From DASUTW01 sp035513995 (GTDB taxonomy: Bacteria; Actinomycetota; UBA4738; CALAEC01), in assembly GCA_035513995.1 (NCBI GenBank), contig DATKBL010000019.1, positions 1 through 44,601 of the forward strand: DNA of 44,601 nucleotides, in the 5' to 3' direction. The first letter of the stretch is position 1. Each line of letters begins with the position of its first letter. Position numbers and translations under genes: made by a program. The notes beneath the pieces are model-generated. The model worked only from the letters and a program-made list of their open reading frames with translations. It was not told the origin of the DNA and ran no database searches. Below are positions 15,836 through 24,471 of this stretch, piece after piece.

Positions 15836-16813
15836 TCAGACCACCACCTTCACGACCGCCGTCACCAGGATGTTCGCCAGCGCCAGAGGGATCAGCACGA
15901 TCCAGGAGAACCGCTGGAGCTGGTCCTCGCGGAGCCGAGGGTAGGTCGCGCGCAGCCAGATGATGAAGAACCCGAGCCCCCCGATCTTGAGCAGCATCCA
16001 GACCGGCGGGGGGAGGATCGGTCCGAGGTAGCCGCCGAGGTAGAGGACCGCGGCCACCGCCGAGAGCGCCACGATGCCCGCGTACTCCGCCAGCAGGAAG
16101 AAAGCGAACTTCATCCCCGTGTACTCGGTGTACGCCCCGAAGATGATCTCCGAGTCGGCGATGGGCATGTCGAACGGCGGCCGGGTCAGCTCGGCGAGCG
16201 ACGCGATCATGAAGATCAGGAGGCCGACCGGCTGGACCAGCACGAACCAGAAGCTGCGCTGGGCCTCGACGATCCCGACGAGCGAGAGCGTCCCGGCGAG
16301 CATCGCCACGGCCACCGCGGCGAGGATCAGCGGCAGCTCGTAGGCGATCAGCTGGGCGGCGGCGCGCAGCGCGCCGATCAGCGAGAACTTGTTCGCCGAG
16401 GCCCACCCGGCCATCAGCACCCCGATCACCGATATGGCCGAGATCGCCATCACGAAGAAGAGCCCCACGTCGAGGTTCTCTGCCCAGATGTCGGTGCCGA
16501 AGGGGATCACCGCGAAGATCAGGATCACCGGGATCATGAAGACCGCCGGCGCCAACGAGAACACCCATCGGTCGGCGGCCGACGGCACGATGTCCTCCTT
16601 CTGGATGAACTTCACCCCGTCGGCGATCAGCTGGGCCCATCCGTGGAAGCGACCCGCCTCCATCGGCCCCATCCGGTGCTGCATGTGAGCGAGGACCTTG
16701 TGCTCGGTGTAGCCGATCGCCATCGGGGCCGTCAGCACGAAACCGATCACCGCCGCGACCTTGAGGCCGAGGATCACCCACGCGTTCGCGAAGATCTGGT
16801 CGAGGATGCTCAC
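15836..16813 (-). CDS. nuoH: NADH-quinone oxidoreductase subunit H (nuo2)
   Basis: This membrane subunit of complex I contributes to the quinone cavity. It has 325 residues and about eight helices. Signature stretches include TEHKVLAHMQHRMGP, ADGVKFIQKED, AELTRPPFDMPIADSEI and TEYTGMKFAFFLLAEY. The loop after PFD carries IADSE where the nuo1 copy has EAESE, so two acidic positions differ. The start is a GTG at 16813 overlapping the nuoC stop (GTGA). The direct overlap of nuoC and nuoH leaves no room for nuoD. Confidence 0.95.
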   Translation of the reverse strand: MSILDQIFANAWVILGLKVAAVIGFVLTAPMAIGYTEHKVLAHMQHRMGPMEAGRFHGWAQLIADGVKFIQKEDIVPSAADRWVFSLAPAVFMIPVILIFAVIPFGTDIWAENLDVGLFFVMAISAISVIGVLMAGWASANKFSLIGALRAAAQLIAYELPLILAAVAVAMLAGTLSLVGIVEAQRSFWFVLVQPVGLLIFMIASLAELTRPPFDMPIADSEIIFGAYTEYTGMKFAFFLLAEYAGIVALSAVAAVLYLGGYLGPILPPPVWMLLKIGGLGFFIIWLRATYPRLREDQLQRFSWIVLIPLALANILVTAVVKVVV

Positions 16814-17328
16814 TCCTCGGCCTCCCCGCCCTGCTCGTCGCCCGGCCACGGCTTGGCGATCCGCGTGGCGAGGGGGAAGTCCTTGCGCCCCGGGTGTCCC
16901 TCGAACTCCTCGGGCAGCACGAGCTTGACGAGCCCGGGGTGGCCCTCGAAGTGGATCCCGAAGAGCTCCCACGTCTCGCGCTCGTACCAGTCCGCGCCCG
17001 GGTAGAGGTCGTGGATGCTGGGCAGGCGGGGGTCGTCCCGCTCGCACCGCACCTTCACCCGCGCCTGGTGCAGCCTCGAGGTGGACCAGAGCTGGACGAC
17101 CACGTCGAGGCCCTCATCCCGGAGGTCCACGGCGGTGAGGAAGTCGAAGAAGTCGAACGCGAGGTCCTCGTCGTCGCGGAGAGCCTGGATCGCCTCGCGG
17201 TAGCGCGCGGGAGCCACGCCGATCGTCGCCTGCCCGTGCCGGTCCGAGGACTCCGTGACGTCGTCCCCGAGCCGGGCGCTCAGACGGTCGATCAGCTCAC
17301 GTGCTGGAAGGGGCGGTGAGCTTGCCAC
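16810..17328 (-). CDS. nuoC: NADH-quinone oxidoreductase subunit C (nuo2)
   Basis: This is the 30-kDa peripheral-arm subunit, 172 residues. The family signature is WYERETWELFGIHFEGHP, followed by LPEEFEGHPGRKDFPL. It overlaps the end of nuoB by 32 bp. It is a stand-alone NuoC with no fused NuoD domain, and the next gene is nuoH. In a full complex it would pack against NuoD, which this operon does not encode. Confidence 0.93.
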   Translation of the reverse strand: MASSPPLPARELIDRLSARLGDDVTESSDRHGQATIGVAPARYREAIQALRDDEDLAFDFFDFLTAVDLRDEGLDVVVQLWSTSRLHQARVKVRCERDDPRLPSIHDLYPGADWYERETWELFGIHFEGHPGLVKLVLPEEFEGHPGRKDFPLATRIAKPWPGDEQGGEAEE

Positions 17329-17791
17329 TCCACTTCTCCCGGATGTCTTCCTTGCCGATCTTCTCCTGCAGCTTCACGATGCCGTGGAGGAGCGCCTCCG
17401 GCCTCGGAGGGCACCCGGGAACGTACACGTCCACCGGGATGATCTGGTCCACGCCCTTGGTCACCGAATAGGAGTCCCAGTAGGGGCCGCCCACGTTCGA
17501 GCAGGCCCCGAACGAGATCACGTACTTCGGGTCGGGGATCTGGTCGTACACGCGCTTGAGGGCGGGCGCCATCTTGTCGGTGACGGTCCCGGCCACCACG
17601 AGGAGATCGGCCTGCCGCGGGCCGTGCGCCACCGGGATCACGCCGAGCCGGATGAAGTCGTGCTTCGATGTGGAGCTGGCGATCAGCTCGATCGCGCAGC
17701 ACGCCAGCCCGAAGTTCATCACCCAGAGCGAGTACCTCCGCCCCCAGTTGAGGATGAACTTCACGGGCTGGGGCATGGGAACCCGTTCCAT
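17297..17791 (-). CDS. nuoB: NADH-quinone oxidoreductase subunit B (nuo2)
   Basis: This subunit carries 4Fe-4S cluster N2, the last iron-sulfur centre before quinone. It has 164 residues. All four N2 ligands are present: C31 and C32 in GLACCAIEL, C97 in FGACSNVGG and C127 in VPGCPPRPE. The ATG at 17791 overlaps the nuoA stop (ATGA). Intact cluster ligands argue against decay of the second operon. Confidence 0.95.
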   Translation of the reverse strand: MERVPMPQPVKFILNWGRRYSLWVMNFGLACCAIELIASSTSKHDFIRLGVIPVAHGPRQADLLVVAGTVTDKMAPALKRVYDQIPDPKYVISFGACSNVGGPYWDSYSVTKGVDQIIPVDVYVPGCPPRPEALLHGIVKLQEKIGKEDIREKWSGKLTAPSST

Positions 17792-18156
17792 CAGGCCCAC
17801 TTCAGCACCCCCTTTCGCCAGCCGTAGAGGAGGCCGGCGCCGAGCACTGCGATGAACAGGCTCATCTCGACCACGGCGAACCACCCCAGGCGCTCGAACA
17901 CCACGGCCCAGGGGAAGAGGAACACGCTCTCGACCTCGAAGATCACGAACAGGAAGGCGTAGATGTAGTAGCGGATCTGGCTCTGGGACCACCCCTCGCC
18001 CACGGGGTCGATCCCGCACTCGTAGGTCGTCAGCTTCTCCGGGAGCTGCCGACGGGGGGCCACGACCCGCGCCAGCAGCAGCGCCACCGCCACGAGCGCG
18101 GCGCCCGCGAGCGAGAGCGCGACGAGGGTTCCGTAGGACCGGAAGTACTCATCCAT
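17791..18156 (-). CDS. nuoA: NADH-quinone oxidoreductase subunit A (nuo2), first gene of the operon
   Basis: This three-helix membrane subunit has 121 residues. Marks are the TTYECGIDPVGE loop and VIFEVESVFLFPWAV. The ATG at 18156 lies three bases from a Rex-like operator (18159-18180), with TAGAAT just beyond it. No ribosome binding site is obvious between the operator and the ATG. Confidence 0.95.
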   Translation of the reverse strand: MDEYFRSYGTLVALSLAGAALVAVALLLARVVAPRRQLPEKLTTYECGIDPVGEGWSQSQIRYYIYAFLFVIFEVESVFLFPWAVVFERLGWFAVVEMSLFIAVLGAGLLYGWRKGVLKWA

Positions 18157-18158
18157 GG

Positions 18159-18180
18159 GCTTGTGAACGCATTCTCAAGC
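18159..18180. promoter_or_regulatory. Rex-like operator in front of nuo2
   Basis: The plus strand shows TTGTGAA, CGCA, TTCTCAA flanked by GC on both sides. It matches the Rex consensus TTGTGAA-N4-TTCACAA with one mismatch in one arm. It begins three bases after the -10 box and ends three bases before the nuoA start, where a bound repressor would block initiation. Rex is a redox-sensing repressor released by NADH. No rex gene lies in the window. Confidence 0.72.
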
Positions 18181-18183
18181 GGG

Positions 18184-18189
18184 ATTCTA
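18184..18189 (-). promoter_or_regulatory. Predicted -10 box of the nuo2 promoter
   Basis: On the minus strand TAGAAT matches TANNNT and lies 25 bp before the first base of the operator's far end. The expected start site falls at the edge of the Rex-like operator. A -35 element is weak (TTTCCG at 19-bp spacing). The box sits 25 bp after the end of the upstream polyprenyl synthase, so nuo2 can be transcribed separately from nuo1. Confidence 0.5.
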
Positions 18190-18214
18190 ACAGGGGCGTT
18201 CTCGGGCTCGGAAA

Positions 18215-19207
18215 TCAGGCCCCGCAGCGCTCGGCCAGGTACCGGGCGAGGTGGACGAGCGCCTCGCGGGCGGGACCGCCCGCGAGGCGCTCGGCCTCCC
18301 CCACGGCGCGCTCGACCTCGGCCGCCACGGCCTCGCGGGCCCGCCCCAGCGCACCGTCGGAGCGCACGAGATCGAGCGCCCGCCGCAGCCGCTCCCCGTC
18401 GGGCGGCCCGGCGTCGAGGATGCCCCGCAGCTCGCCCCCCCCGTCCTGGAGGGCGTAGATCACCGGGAGCGTGTACACCCCCTCCTTGAGGTCCACGCCC
18501 GGCTCCTTCCCCAGGGTGGCCTCGTCGGCGGTGAGGTCCATGATGTCGTCGGAGAGCTGGAAGGCCATCCCCACGGCCTCGCCGTACCGCTCGAGGGCCC
18601 CGACGTCGCCCGGGCCCGCGCCCGCGAGCATGCCGCCGAGCCGGGACGACGTGGCGATCAGCGCGGCCGTCTTCCGCCGGATCACCTCCACGTACTCCTC
18701 CTCGGTGGCGTCCACCCGCCCGGTCACCTCGGCCTCCAGGATCTGCCCCTCGCAGACCCTGGCGATCGTCGCTGCGAAGAGCCGGGACACGTCCGTCCCG
18801 AGGTCGGCGGAGATCCCCGATGAGCGCGCGAAGAGGTAGTCGCCGGTGAGGACCGCGATCGTGTTCCCCCACTCCGCGTTCACCGAGGGGGCCCCCCGCC
18901 GCGAGTCGGCCTCGTCGATCACGTCGTCGTGGTACAGCGACGCCAGGTGGGTCAGCTCGATCGCCACCGCGCCGAGCGTCACGCCGGGAACGTCCGGGTC
19001 GCCGAAGTGGGACCCGAGCACGACGAGCGTCGGCCTGAAGCGCTTCCCGCCCGCCGCGATCAGGTGGCGGCCGGCCTCGGAGACGAGCGGGATGTCGGAG
19101 AGGACGGCCCGCTCGAGCGCCCCCTCGATCTCCTCGAGCCTGCTTGCCACGCGCGCCTCCAGCGCGGGGTCGGGCACCCGCAGCGACGGGAGGGCCTCAC
19201 GCTTCAT
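18215..19207 (-). CDS. Long-chain polyprenyl diphosphate synthase (trans type)
   Basis: This 330-residue enzyme extends allylic diphosphates with isopentenyl diphosphate, most likely to make the menaquinone side chain. The first Asp-rich motif is YHDDVIDEADSRRG and the second QLSDDIMD; GGKRFRP is also present. The residue five places before the first motif is Ala (LASLYHDD), and a small residue here goes with long chains in the family. It follows nuoN of nuo1 by 22 bp and precedes the nuo2 promoter, so it is probably the last gene of the nuo1 transcript. Chain length is inferred. Confidence 0.92.
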   Translation of the reverse strand: MKREALPSLRVPDPALEARVASRLEEIEGALERAVLSDIPLVSEAGRHLIAAGGKRFRPTLVVLGSHFGDPDVPGVTLGAVAIELTHLASLYHDDVIDEADSRRGAPSVNAEWGNTIAVLTGDYLFARSSGISADLGTDVSRLFAATIARVCEGQILEAEVTGRVDATEEEYVEVIRRKTAALIATSSRLGGMLAGAGPGDVGALERYGEAVGMAFQLSDDIMDLTADEATLGKEPGVDLKEGVYTLPVIYALQDGGGELRGILDAGPPDGERLRRALDLVRSDGALGRAREAVAAEVERAVGEAERLAGGPAREALVHLARYLAERCGA

Positions 19208-19229
19208 GGGAGGCGATGGTACCCGACCA

Positions 19230-20681
19230 TCAGAACCTCAGGATCGAGGCGCTCTCGAGCACGTCGAGCAGGAGGAACGGGAGGACCCCGAGCACGAGCG
19301 TGAGCGCCGCCGCCAGACCCACGGCCACGCCCGGGACCGGAGCGGTCGGGATCGCGCCGCGATCCTCGGGCTCCTCCATGTACGAGACCACGATCAGCCG
19401 GATGTAGAAGTACGCGGCGATCACCGTGGCGAGCACCCCGACCACCACGAGGGCCCAGTGCCCGGCCTCGACGGCCGCCTGGAACACCAGCACCTTGGCG
19501 ATGAAGCCGGCCGTGGGGGGGAGCCCGGCCAGCGAGAGCAGGAACAGGGCGAGCATCGCCGCGAGGAGCGGGCTTCGGCGGGCCAGCCCCGCGTAGGCGG
19601 CCATCGTGGTCCGCTCCTCTCCCCGCCCGGCGACGATCATCACGATCCCGAACGCGCCCAGGATCATCGCAGCGTACGCGACGAGGTAGAACATCGCCCC
19701 CGAGATCCCCTGCTGGTTCGCGGCCACCACGCCGACGAGCACGAACCCCGCGTGCGCCACCGACGAGTACGCGAACAGCCGCTTCACGTCCTGCTGGGCG
19801 ATCGCCAGCACCGAGCCCACCACCATGGTGAGGGCCGCCAGCGCCCAGAGCGCGGGGGTGAGGTCCCAGGCCACGGGGCCGAGGGCCGACGAGGCCACGC
19901 GGAGGAGCGCCGCGAACCCCGCCACCTTCGTACCTGCCGACATGAACGCCGTCACTGCGGTCGGGGCTCCCTGGTAGACGTCCGGGGTCCACATGTGGAA
20001 CGGCACCGCCGCCACCTTGAACGCGAACCCCACCGTCAGGAGCGCCGCGGCGGCCATGGCCAGCCCCAGGTCGCCGGTCTCGCCCGCCAGCGCGCCGGCG
20101 ATCCCCGAGAGACTCGTCGTGCCGGTGGCGCCGTAGGCCAGGGCGATCCCGTACAGGAGGAACGCGGTCGAGAAGGCCCCCAGCAGGAAGTACTTCATCG
20201 CCGCCTCCTGCGAGGCGAGCCGCCGCGGCGACGACCCCACGAGCACGTAGAGCGAGAGCGAGAGGATCTCAAGCGAGAGGAACGCCACGATGAGGTCGGC
20301 CGAGACCGCAAGCAGGCTCATCCCCATGGTCGAGAAGAGGAGGAGGGCGTAGAACTCCCCGCCCCGATCGTCGTCCACGTCGAGCATCGAGAGCAGCACG
20401 GCGAGCGCGGCCACGGCCAGGATCACCAGGCGGAAGAAGACGCCGTAGCGATCGGTGGCGACCATCCCCCCGAGGATCGTGGGGGCGCCGTCCCAGCTCC
20501 ACAGCCCGATCGCCGAGGCGGCCGCGGCCGCCAACGCCGCGAGGGCCAGGAGCGCGAGCGGCCGGCGGTCGCGCGAGGGCCGGAAGGCGTCGAGCAGCAG
20601 GATCGCCATCGCCGCCCCCGCCACGATGAGCTCGGGGAGGATCGGGCGGAGGACGATCTCGGGGGCCACGCGCTCAGCCAC
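19230..20681 (-). CDS. nuoN: NADH-quinone oxidoreductase subunit N (nuo1)
   Basis: This is an antiporter-like membrane-arm subunit of 483 residues. It shows FLSLEILSLSLYVLVG (helix 5 Glu), PFHMWTPDVYQGAPT and AYSSVAHAGFVLVGV. Its start overlaps the end of nuoM by eight bases. It closes the complete 14-gene nuo operon. Confidence 0.95.
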   Translation of the reverse strand: MAERVAPEIVLRPILPELIVAGAAMAILLLDAFRPSRDRRPLALLALAALAAAAASAIGLWSWDGAPTILGGMVATDRYGVFFRLVILAVAALAVLLSMLDVDDDRGGEFYALLLFSTMGMSLLAVSADLIVAFLSLEILSLSLYVLVGSSPRRLASQEAAMKYFLLGAFSTAFLLYGIALAYGATGTTSLSGIAGALAGETGDLGLAMAAAALLTVGFAFKVAAVPFHMWTPDVYQGAPTAVTAFMSAGTKVAGFAALLRVASSALGPVAWDLTPALWALAALTMVVGSVLAIAQQDVKRLFAYSSVAHAGFVLVGVVAANQQGISGAMFYLVAYAAMILGAFGIVMIVAGRGEERTTMAAYAGLARRSPLLAAMLALFLLSLAGLPPTAGFIAKVLVFQAAVEAGHWALVVVGVLATVIAAYFYIRLIVVSYMEEPEDRGAIPTAPVPGVAVGLAAALTLVLGVLPFLLLDVLESASILRF

Positions 20682-22269
20682 CTCCCTTCGCGGCCGGGCC
20701 CGGCGGCTCGACCACCTGCACGACGCGGGCCTGCCGCTCGGCCGACGGCTCGATCCGATCGAGGAACGGCTTGGGATAGACGCCGATCGCGACGATCAGC
20801 GCCACGACCGGCGCGAGGACCGCGTACTCGCGGCCCGAGAGGTCGCGGAAGCCGTCGAGCTCGGGGCGCTCCTCGCCGTGCATCATCCGTTGGTAGGCCC
20901 AGAGGAGGTAGATCGCCGAGAGGACGAGCCCCAGCGCGGCGACCACCGCGTAGGGGCGCGCGGTGAAGAACGAACCCAGCAGGATCAGGAACTCGCCCAC
21001 GAACCCGTTCAGCCCCGGCAGCGCGAGGGACGAGAGCGCCACGACGAGGAAGACCCCCGCGAAGACGGGCGCCTGCTTCGCCAGCCCGCCGAGCCGGTCG
21101 AGATCGCGGGTGTGCGTTCGCTCGTAGAGCATCCCCACCAGCAGGAACAGCGCCCCGGTCGTCAGCCCATGATTCACCATCTGGATCACGCCGCCCGACA
21201 TCCCCTGCACGCTGCCGGCGAAGATCCCCAGGACCACGAACCCCAGGTGCGAGACGCTGGAGTAGGCGACGAGGCGCTTCACATCGCGCTGGATCAGCGC
21301 GACCACCCCTCCGTAGACGATCCCGATCACCGCCAGGACCAGAACCATCTCCCGGAAGTACCTCGAGGCCTCGGGGAAGAGCCCGAGGTTGAAGCGGATC
21401 AGCCCGTAGGCCCCGATCTTCAGGAGGACCCCGGCCAGGAGGACCGAGCCCGCGGTGGGCGCCTCGGTGTGCGCGTCGGGCAGCCACGTGTGCAGGGGGA
21501 ACAGCGGCACCTTCACCGCGAACGCCAGCAGGAACGCGAGGAAGAGCCACCGGCCGGTCACGACCGCCACCTCCATCCCCTGGAGCGCCATCAGGTCGAA
21601 CGTGCCGCCCCCCAGCTCGGCCCCCGAACGGAAGTAGAGGAAGAGGATCGCCGCGAGCAGCAGCGCCGAGCCCGCCATCGTGTAGATGAAGAACTTCACC
21701 GCCGCGTAGATCCGCTGCTCGTACCCCCAGATCCCGATCAGGAGGTACATCGGGAAGAGCATCCCCTCGAAGAAGATGAAGAACAGCAGGAGGTCCAGAG
21801 CGACGAAGGTGCCCAGCATCGCGGTCTCGAGGATCAGCAGCGAGGCCATGAACGCCGGCACCCGCTCGTGCTGGCGCCACGAGGCCAGCACGGACACGGG
21901 CATGAGGAACGTCGTCAGCAAGACCATGAAGAGGCTGATGCCGTCCACCCCGAGGAGGTACTGGAGGTTCGGCGACTCGACCCACTGCGCGCGCTCGACG
22001 AGCTGGAACCCGGCCTCTCCGCCCTCGAACCCCGCCAGGACCCCGAGCGAGATCCCGAAGGTGGCCAGGGTGACGGCGAGCGTCCCCCACCTCCAGAGGA
22101 GGACCCGGGCGGTGGGCCCGGCCACGAGGACCCCTCGGTGCGGGGGCGGCTCGGGGTCGAGGTCCTCGGTGCGGCCGCGCCGTCCGGTCAGCGGCGTCAG
22201 CAGCAGCAGGATGGCCAACCCCGCGATCGGGGCCCAGACCGTGAGCGAGAGCCAGGGGACGCCGCTCAT
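20674..22269 (-). CDS. nuoM: NADH-quinone oxidoreductase subunit M (nuo1)
   Basis: This is an antiporter-like proton-pumping subunit of 531 residues. Marks are FFEGMLFPMYLLIGIWG (helix 5 Glu), PLHTWLPDAHTEAPTAGS and AYSSVSHLGFVVLGI. The ATG at 22269 overlaps the nuoL stop (ATGA). The N-terminal 60 residues contain an Arg/Asp/Pro-rich loop (RRGRTEDLDPEPPPHRG) between the first two hydrophobic segments, longer than in the nuo2 copy. Confidence 0.95.
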   Translation of the reverse strand: MSGVPWLSLTVWAPIAGLAILLLLTPLTGRRGRTEDLDPEPPPHRGVLVAGPTARVLLWRWGTLAVTLATFGISLGVLAGFEGGEAGFQLVERAQWVESPNLQYLLGVDGISLFMVLLTTFLMPVSVLASWRQHERVPAFMASLLILETAMLGTFVALDLLLFFIFFEGMLFPMYLLIGIWGYEQRIYAAVKFFIYTMAGSALLLAAILFLYFRSGAELGGGTFDLMALQGMEVAVVTGRWLFLAFLLAFAVKVPLFPLHTWLPDAHTEAPTAGSVLLAGVLLKIGAYGLIRFNLGLFPEASRYFREMVLVLAVIGIVYGGVVALIQRDVKRLVAYSSVSHLGFVVLGIFAGSVQGMSGGVIQMVNHGLTTGALFLLVGMLYERTHTRDLDRLGGLAKQAPVFAGVFLVVALSSLALPGLNGFVGEFLILLGSFFTARPYAVVAALGLVLSAIYLLWAYQRMMHGEERPELDGFRDLSGREYAVLAPVVALIVAIGVYPKPFLDRIEPSAERQARVVQVVEPPGPAAKGGG

Positions 22270-24158
22270 GTCCGGAACACCATGAGGGCGAGGAGGCCGG
22301 CCACGCCGAGCAGGAAGGCGAGCGCGTAGGTGCGGACGAACCCGGTCTGGACCTTCCGGCCGGTCGCGGCCAGCCCCCGGAAGGCCCGACCGACGCCGTT
22401 CACCGCGCCGTCGACGATCCGCTTGTCGAACACGTACGCGAGGAAGGCGGCCGCCGCCTTCCCCGGGAGCACCACGACGTTCCCGTAGACGTCGTCCACG
22501 TACCACCCTCGCTCGAGCGCGCGGTGGAGGCTCCCGTAGCGGACGCGGAGAGCCGGCCAGTCGATCCGTCCCGAGCCCCAGATCAGCCAGCCCACGAGCA
22601 GGCCCACGGCGGCGACCCCGGTGGCGATCGCGATCAGCGAGGCCTCCGACAGGCCGCCCGCCGCGTGCGCCTGCTCGCCGAGCCTGAGGAACCCGTGGAT
22701 CCGCCCGTCCGAGGCGGAGAGGCCGAGCAGTCCGGCCGCGGCCGCGCCGGCGGCGAGGACCCCCATGGGCACGAGCATCACCCGCGGCGACTCGTGGGGA
22801 TGCCCCTCGAGCCGCGATGGCCCCAGGAACGTCAGCACGAAGGCACGCGTCGTGTAGAGGGCCGTGAACCCGGCCGCGATCAGCGCGACGATCCAGAGCC
22901 AGAGGTGACCTGACTCGTAGGCCGCGGCCAGCGCCTGGTCCTTGGAGAAGAACCCCGCGAGCGGCGGCAGCCCGATCAGCGCGAGGGCGCCGATCCCGAA
23001 GAAGAGGGTCGTCCACGGCATGGCTCGCCCCAGCCCGCCCAGCCGCTTCACGTCGATCACGCCGTCGGTGGCGTGCATCACGCTGCCGGCCCCGAGGAAC
23101 AGCACGGCCTTGAAGAAGGCGTGCGTCACCAGGTGGAAGATCGCCACCGCGTAGGCGCCCGTCCCCGCGGCGAGGAACATGAACCCGAGCTGGGAGATCG
23201 TCGAGTAGGCCAGCACGCGCTTCAGGTCGTCCTGGCCGAGGGCCGACGTGGCCGCGTAGATCGCCGTCACCGTCCCCACGATCGCCACGGCGAACAGGGC
23301 CACCTCCGACGCCTCGAACAGGACGTGCGCGCGGACCACGAGGTAGACGCCGGCCGTCACCATCGTGGCGGCGTGGATCAGCGCCGAGACGGGCGTGGGG
23401 CCCTCCATCGCGTCGGGCAGCCAGACGTGGAGCGGGAGCTGGGCCGACTTCCCCACCGCCCCCGCCAGCAAGAGGAACGAGATCGCGGTCGCCGTCCCGC
23501 TGGGGAGCCCCCCGGCCGCGCCGAAGACCTCGTCGAAGCGCACCGAGCCCGTCGCCTGGAAGATCAGAAAGATCCCCAGCGCGAACCCGAAGTCGCCGAC
23601 GCGGTTGACGATGAACGCCTTCTTCCCGGCATCGGCCGCCGCGCGCCGCTCGTACCAGAACGCGATCAGGAGGTACGAGCAGAGGCCCACCGCCTCCCAT
23701 CCGAGGTAGAGCACCACGAAGTTGTTGGCCAGGACGAGCGTGACCATCGAGAACACGAACAGGTTCAGGTAGGCGAAGTAGCGCGCATACCGGGGGTCGC
23801 CCCGCATGTAGCGGATCGAGTAGACGTGGATCAGGAACGACACCCCGGTCACCGTGAGGACCATCACGAGCGAGAGCGGGTCCACGCGGAGCTCGAAGGG
23901 GGCGCGGAACGACCCCACCGAGATCCACTCGAACAGGTGCAGCGACAGGCTGCGGGCGTCGGGCGCGCGGCCCAGCACATCGACGAACGCCGCGAGGGCC
24001 GCGACGAACGCCCCGCCGACGGTCAGGGAGCCGACCCACCCCGCCGCGTGACGCAGGCGCCGCCCGGCGAACAGCAGCACCACCGCGCCGGCCAGCGGGA
24101 GCGCCACCGCCAGCCAGATCAGGCCGGCCGTTCCGTCCGCCGCCGTCGTCACCTCCAT
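22266..24158 (-). CDS. nuoL: NADH-quinone oxidoreductase subunit L (nuo1)
   Basis: This is the distal antiporter-like subunit with its lateral helix, 630 residues. Marks are LYLGWEAVGLCSYLLIAFW, LPLHVWLPDAMEGPTPVSAL, IHAATMVTAGVYL and THAFFKAVLFLGAGS. It starts 7 bp after the nuoK stop, the same spacing as in nuo2. Confidence 0.95.
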   Translation of the reverse strand: MEVTTAADGTAGLIWLAVALPLAGAVVLLFAGRRLRHAAGWVGSLTVGGAFVAALAAFVDVLGRAPDARSLSLHLFEWISVGSFRAPFELRVDPLSLVMVLTVTGVSFLIHVYSIRYMRGDPRYARYFAYLNLFVFSMVTLVLANNFVVLYLGWEAVGLCSYLLIAFWYERRAAADAGKKAFIVNRVGDFGFALGIFLIFQATGSVRFDEVFGAAGGLPSGTATAISFLLLAGAVGKSAQLPLHVWLPDAMEGPTPVSALIHAATMVTAGVYLVVRAHVLFEASEVALFAVAIVGTVTAIYAATSALGQDDLKRVLAYSTISQLGFMFLAAGTGAYAVAIFHLVTHAFFKAVLFLGAGSVMHATDGVIDVKRLGGLGRAMPWTTLFFGIGALALIGLPPLAGFFSKDQALAAAYESGHLWLWIVALIAAGFTALYTTRAFVLTFLGPSRLEGHPHESPRVMLVPMGVLAAGAAAAGLLGLSASDGRIHGFLRLGEQAHAAGGLSEASLIAIATGVAAVGLLVGWLIWGSGRIDWPALRVRYGSLHRALERGWYVDDVYGNVVVLPGKAAAAFLAYVFDKRIVDGAVNGVGRAFRGLAATGRKVQTGFVRTYALAFLLGVAGLLALMVFRT

Positions 24159-24165
24159 CGCGTGC

Positions 24166-24471
24166 TCACCACTTCAGGAAGCTCAGGTCGTCCACGCTCG
24201 CCGACGCCCGGCGACGGAAGATCGAGACGATGATGGCCAGGCCCACCACGACCTCCGCGGCGGCCACGACCATCGAGAAGAACGCCAGCACCTGACCGTC
24301 GACCTGGCCGAGCTGGCGGGCGAACGCGATCAGCGTGAGGTTCACGGCGTTGAGCTGGAGCTCGATCGCCATGAAGATCACCAGCGCGTTCCGCCGCACG
24401 AGGACCCCGACGGTGCCGATCGAGAACAGGATCCCCGAGAGCACCAGGTACCAGGCAATCGGCGTCCTCAC
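24166..24471 (-). CDS. nuoK: NADH-quinone oxidoreductase subunit K (nuo1)
   Basis: This small three-helix membrane subunit has 101 residues. The conserved membrane glutamates lie in AIELQLNAVN and AAAEVVVGLAI. It overlaps the end of nuoJ by four bases. The C-terminal SVDDLSFLKW parallels the NVDEINLLRW end of the nuo2 copy. Confidence 0.95.
   Translation of the reverse strand: MRTPIAWYLVLSGILFSIGTVGVLVRRNALVIFMAIELQLNAVNLTLIAFARQLGQVDGQVLAFFSMVVAAAEVVVGLAIIVSIFRRRASASVDDLSFLKW

Noticed and set aside
14918..17005. A long plus-strand open frame opposite nuoI, nuoH and nuoC
   Set aside because: It has the same reversed-codon composition and lies opposite well-conserved genes, so it is a shadow frame.
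16810..17328. Possibility of a NuoD domain hidden in or fused to NuoC2
   Set aside because: NuoC2 ends at normal length and overlaps nuoH. No GPQHPSTHG-like motif occurs in any frame there.
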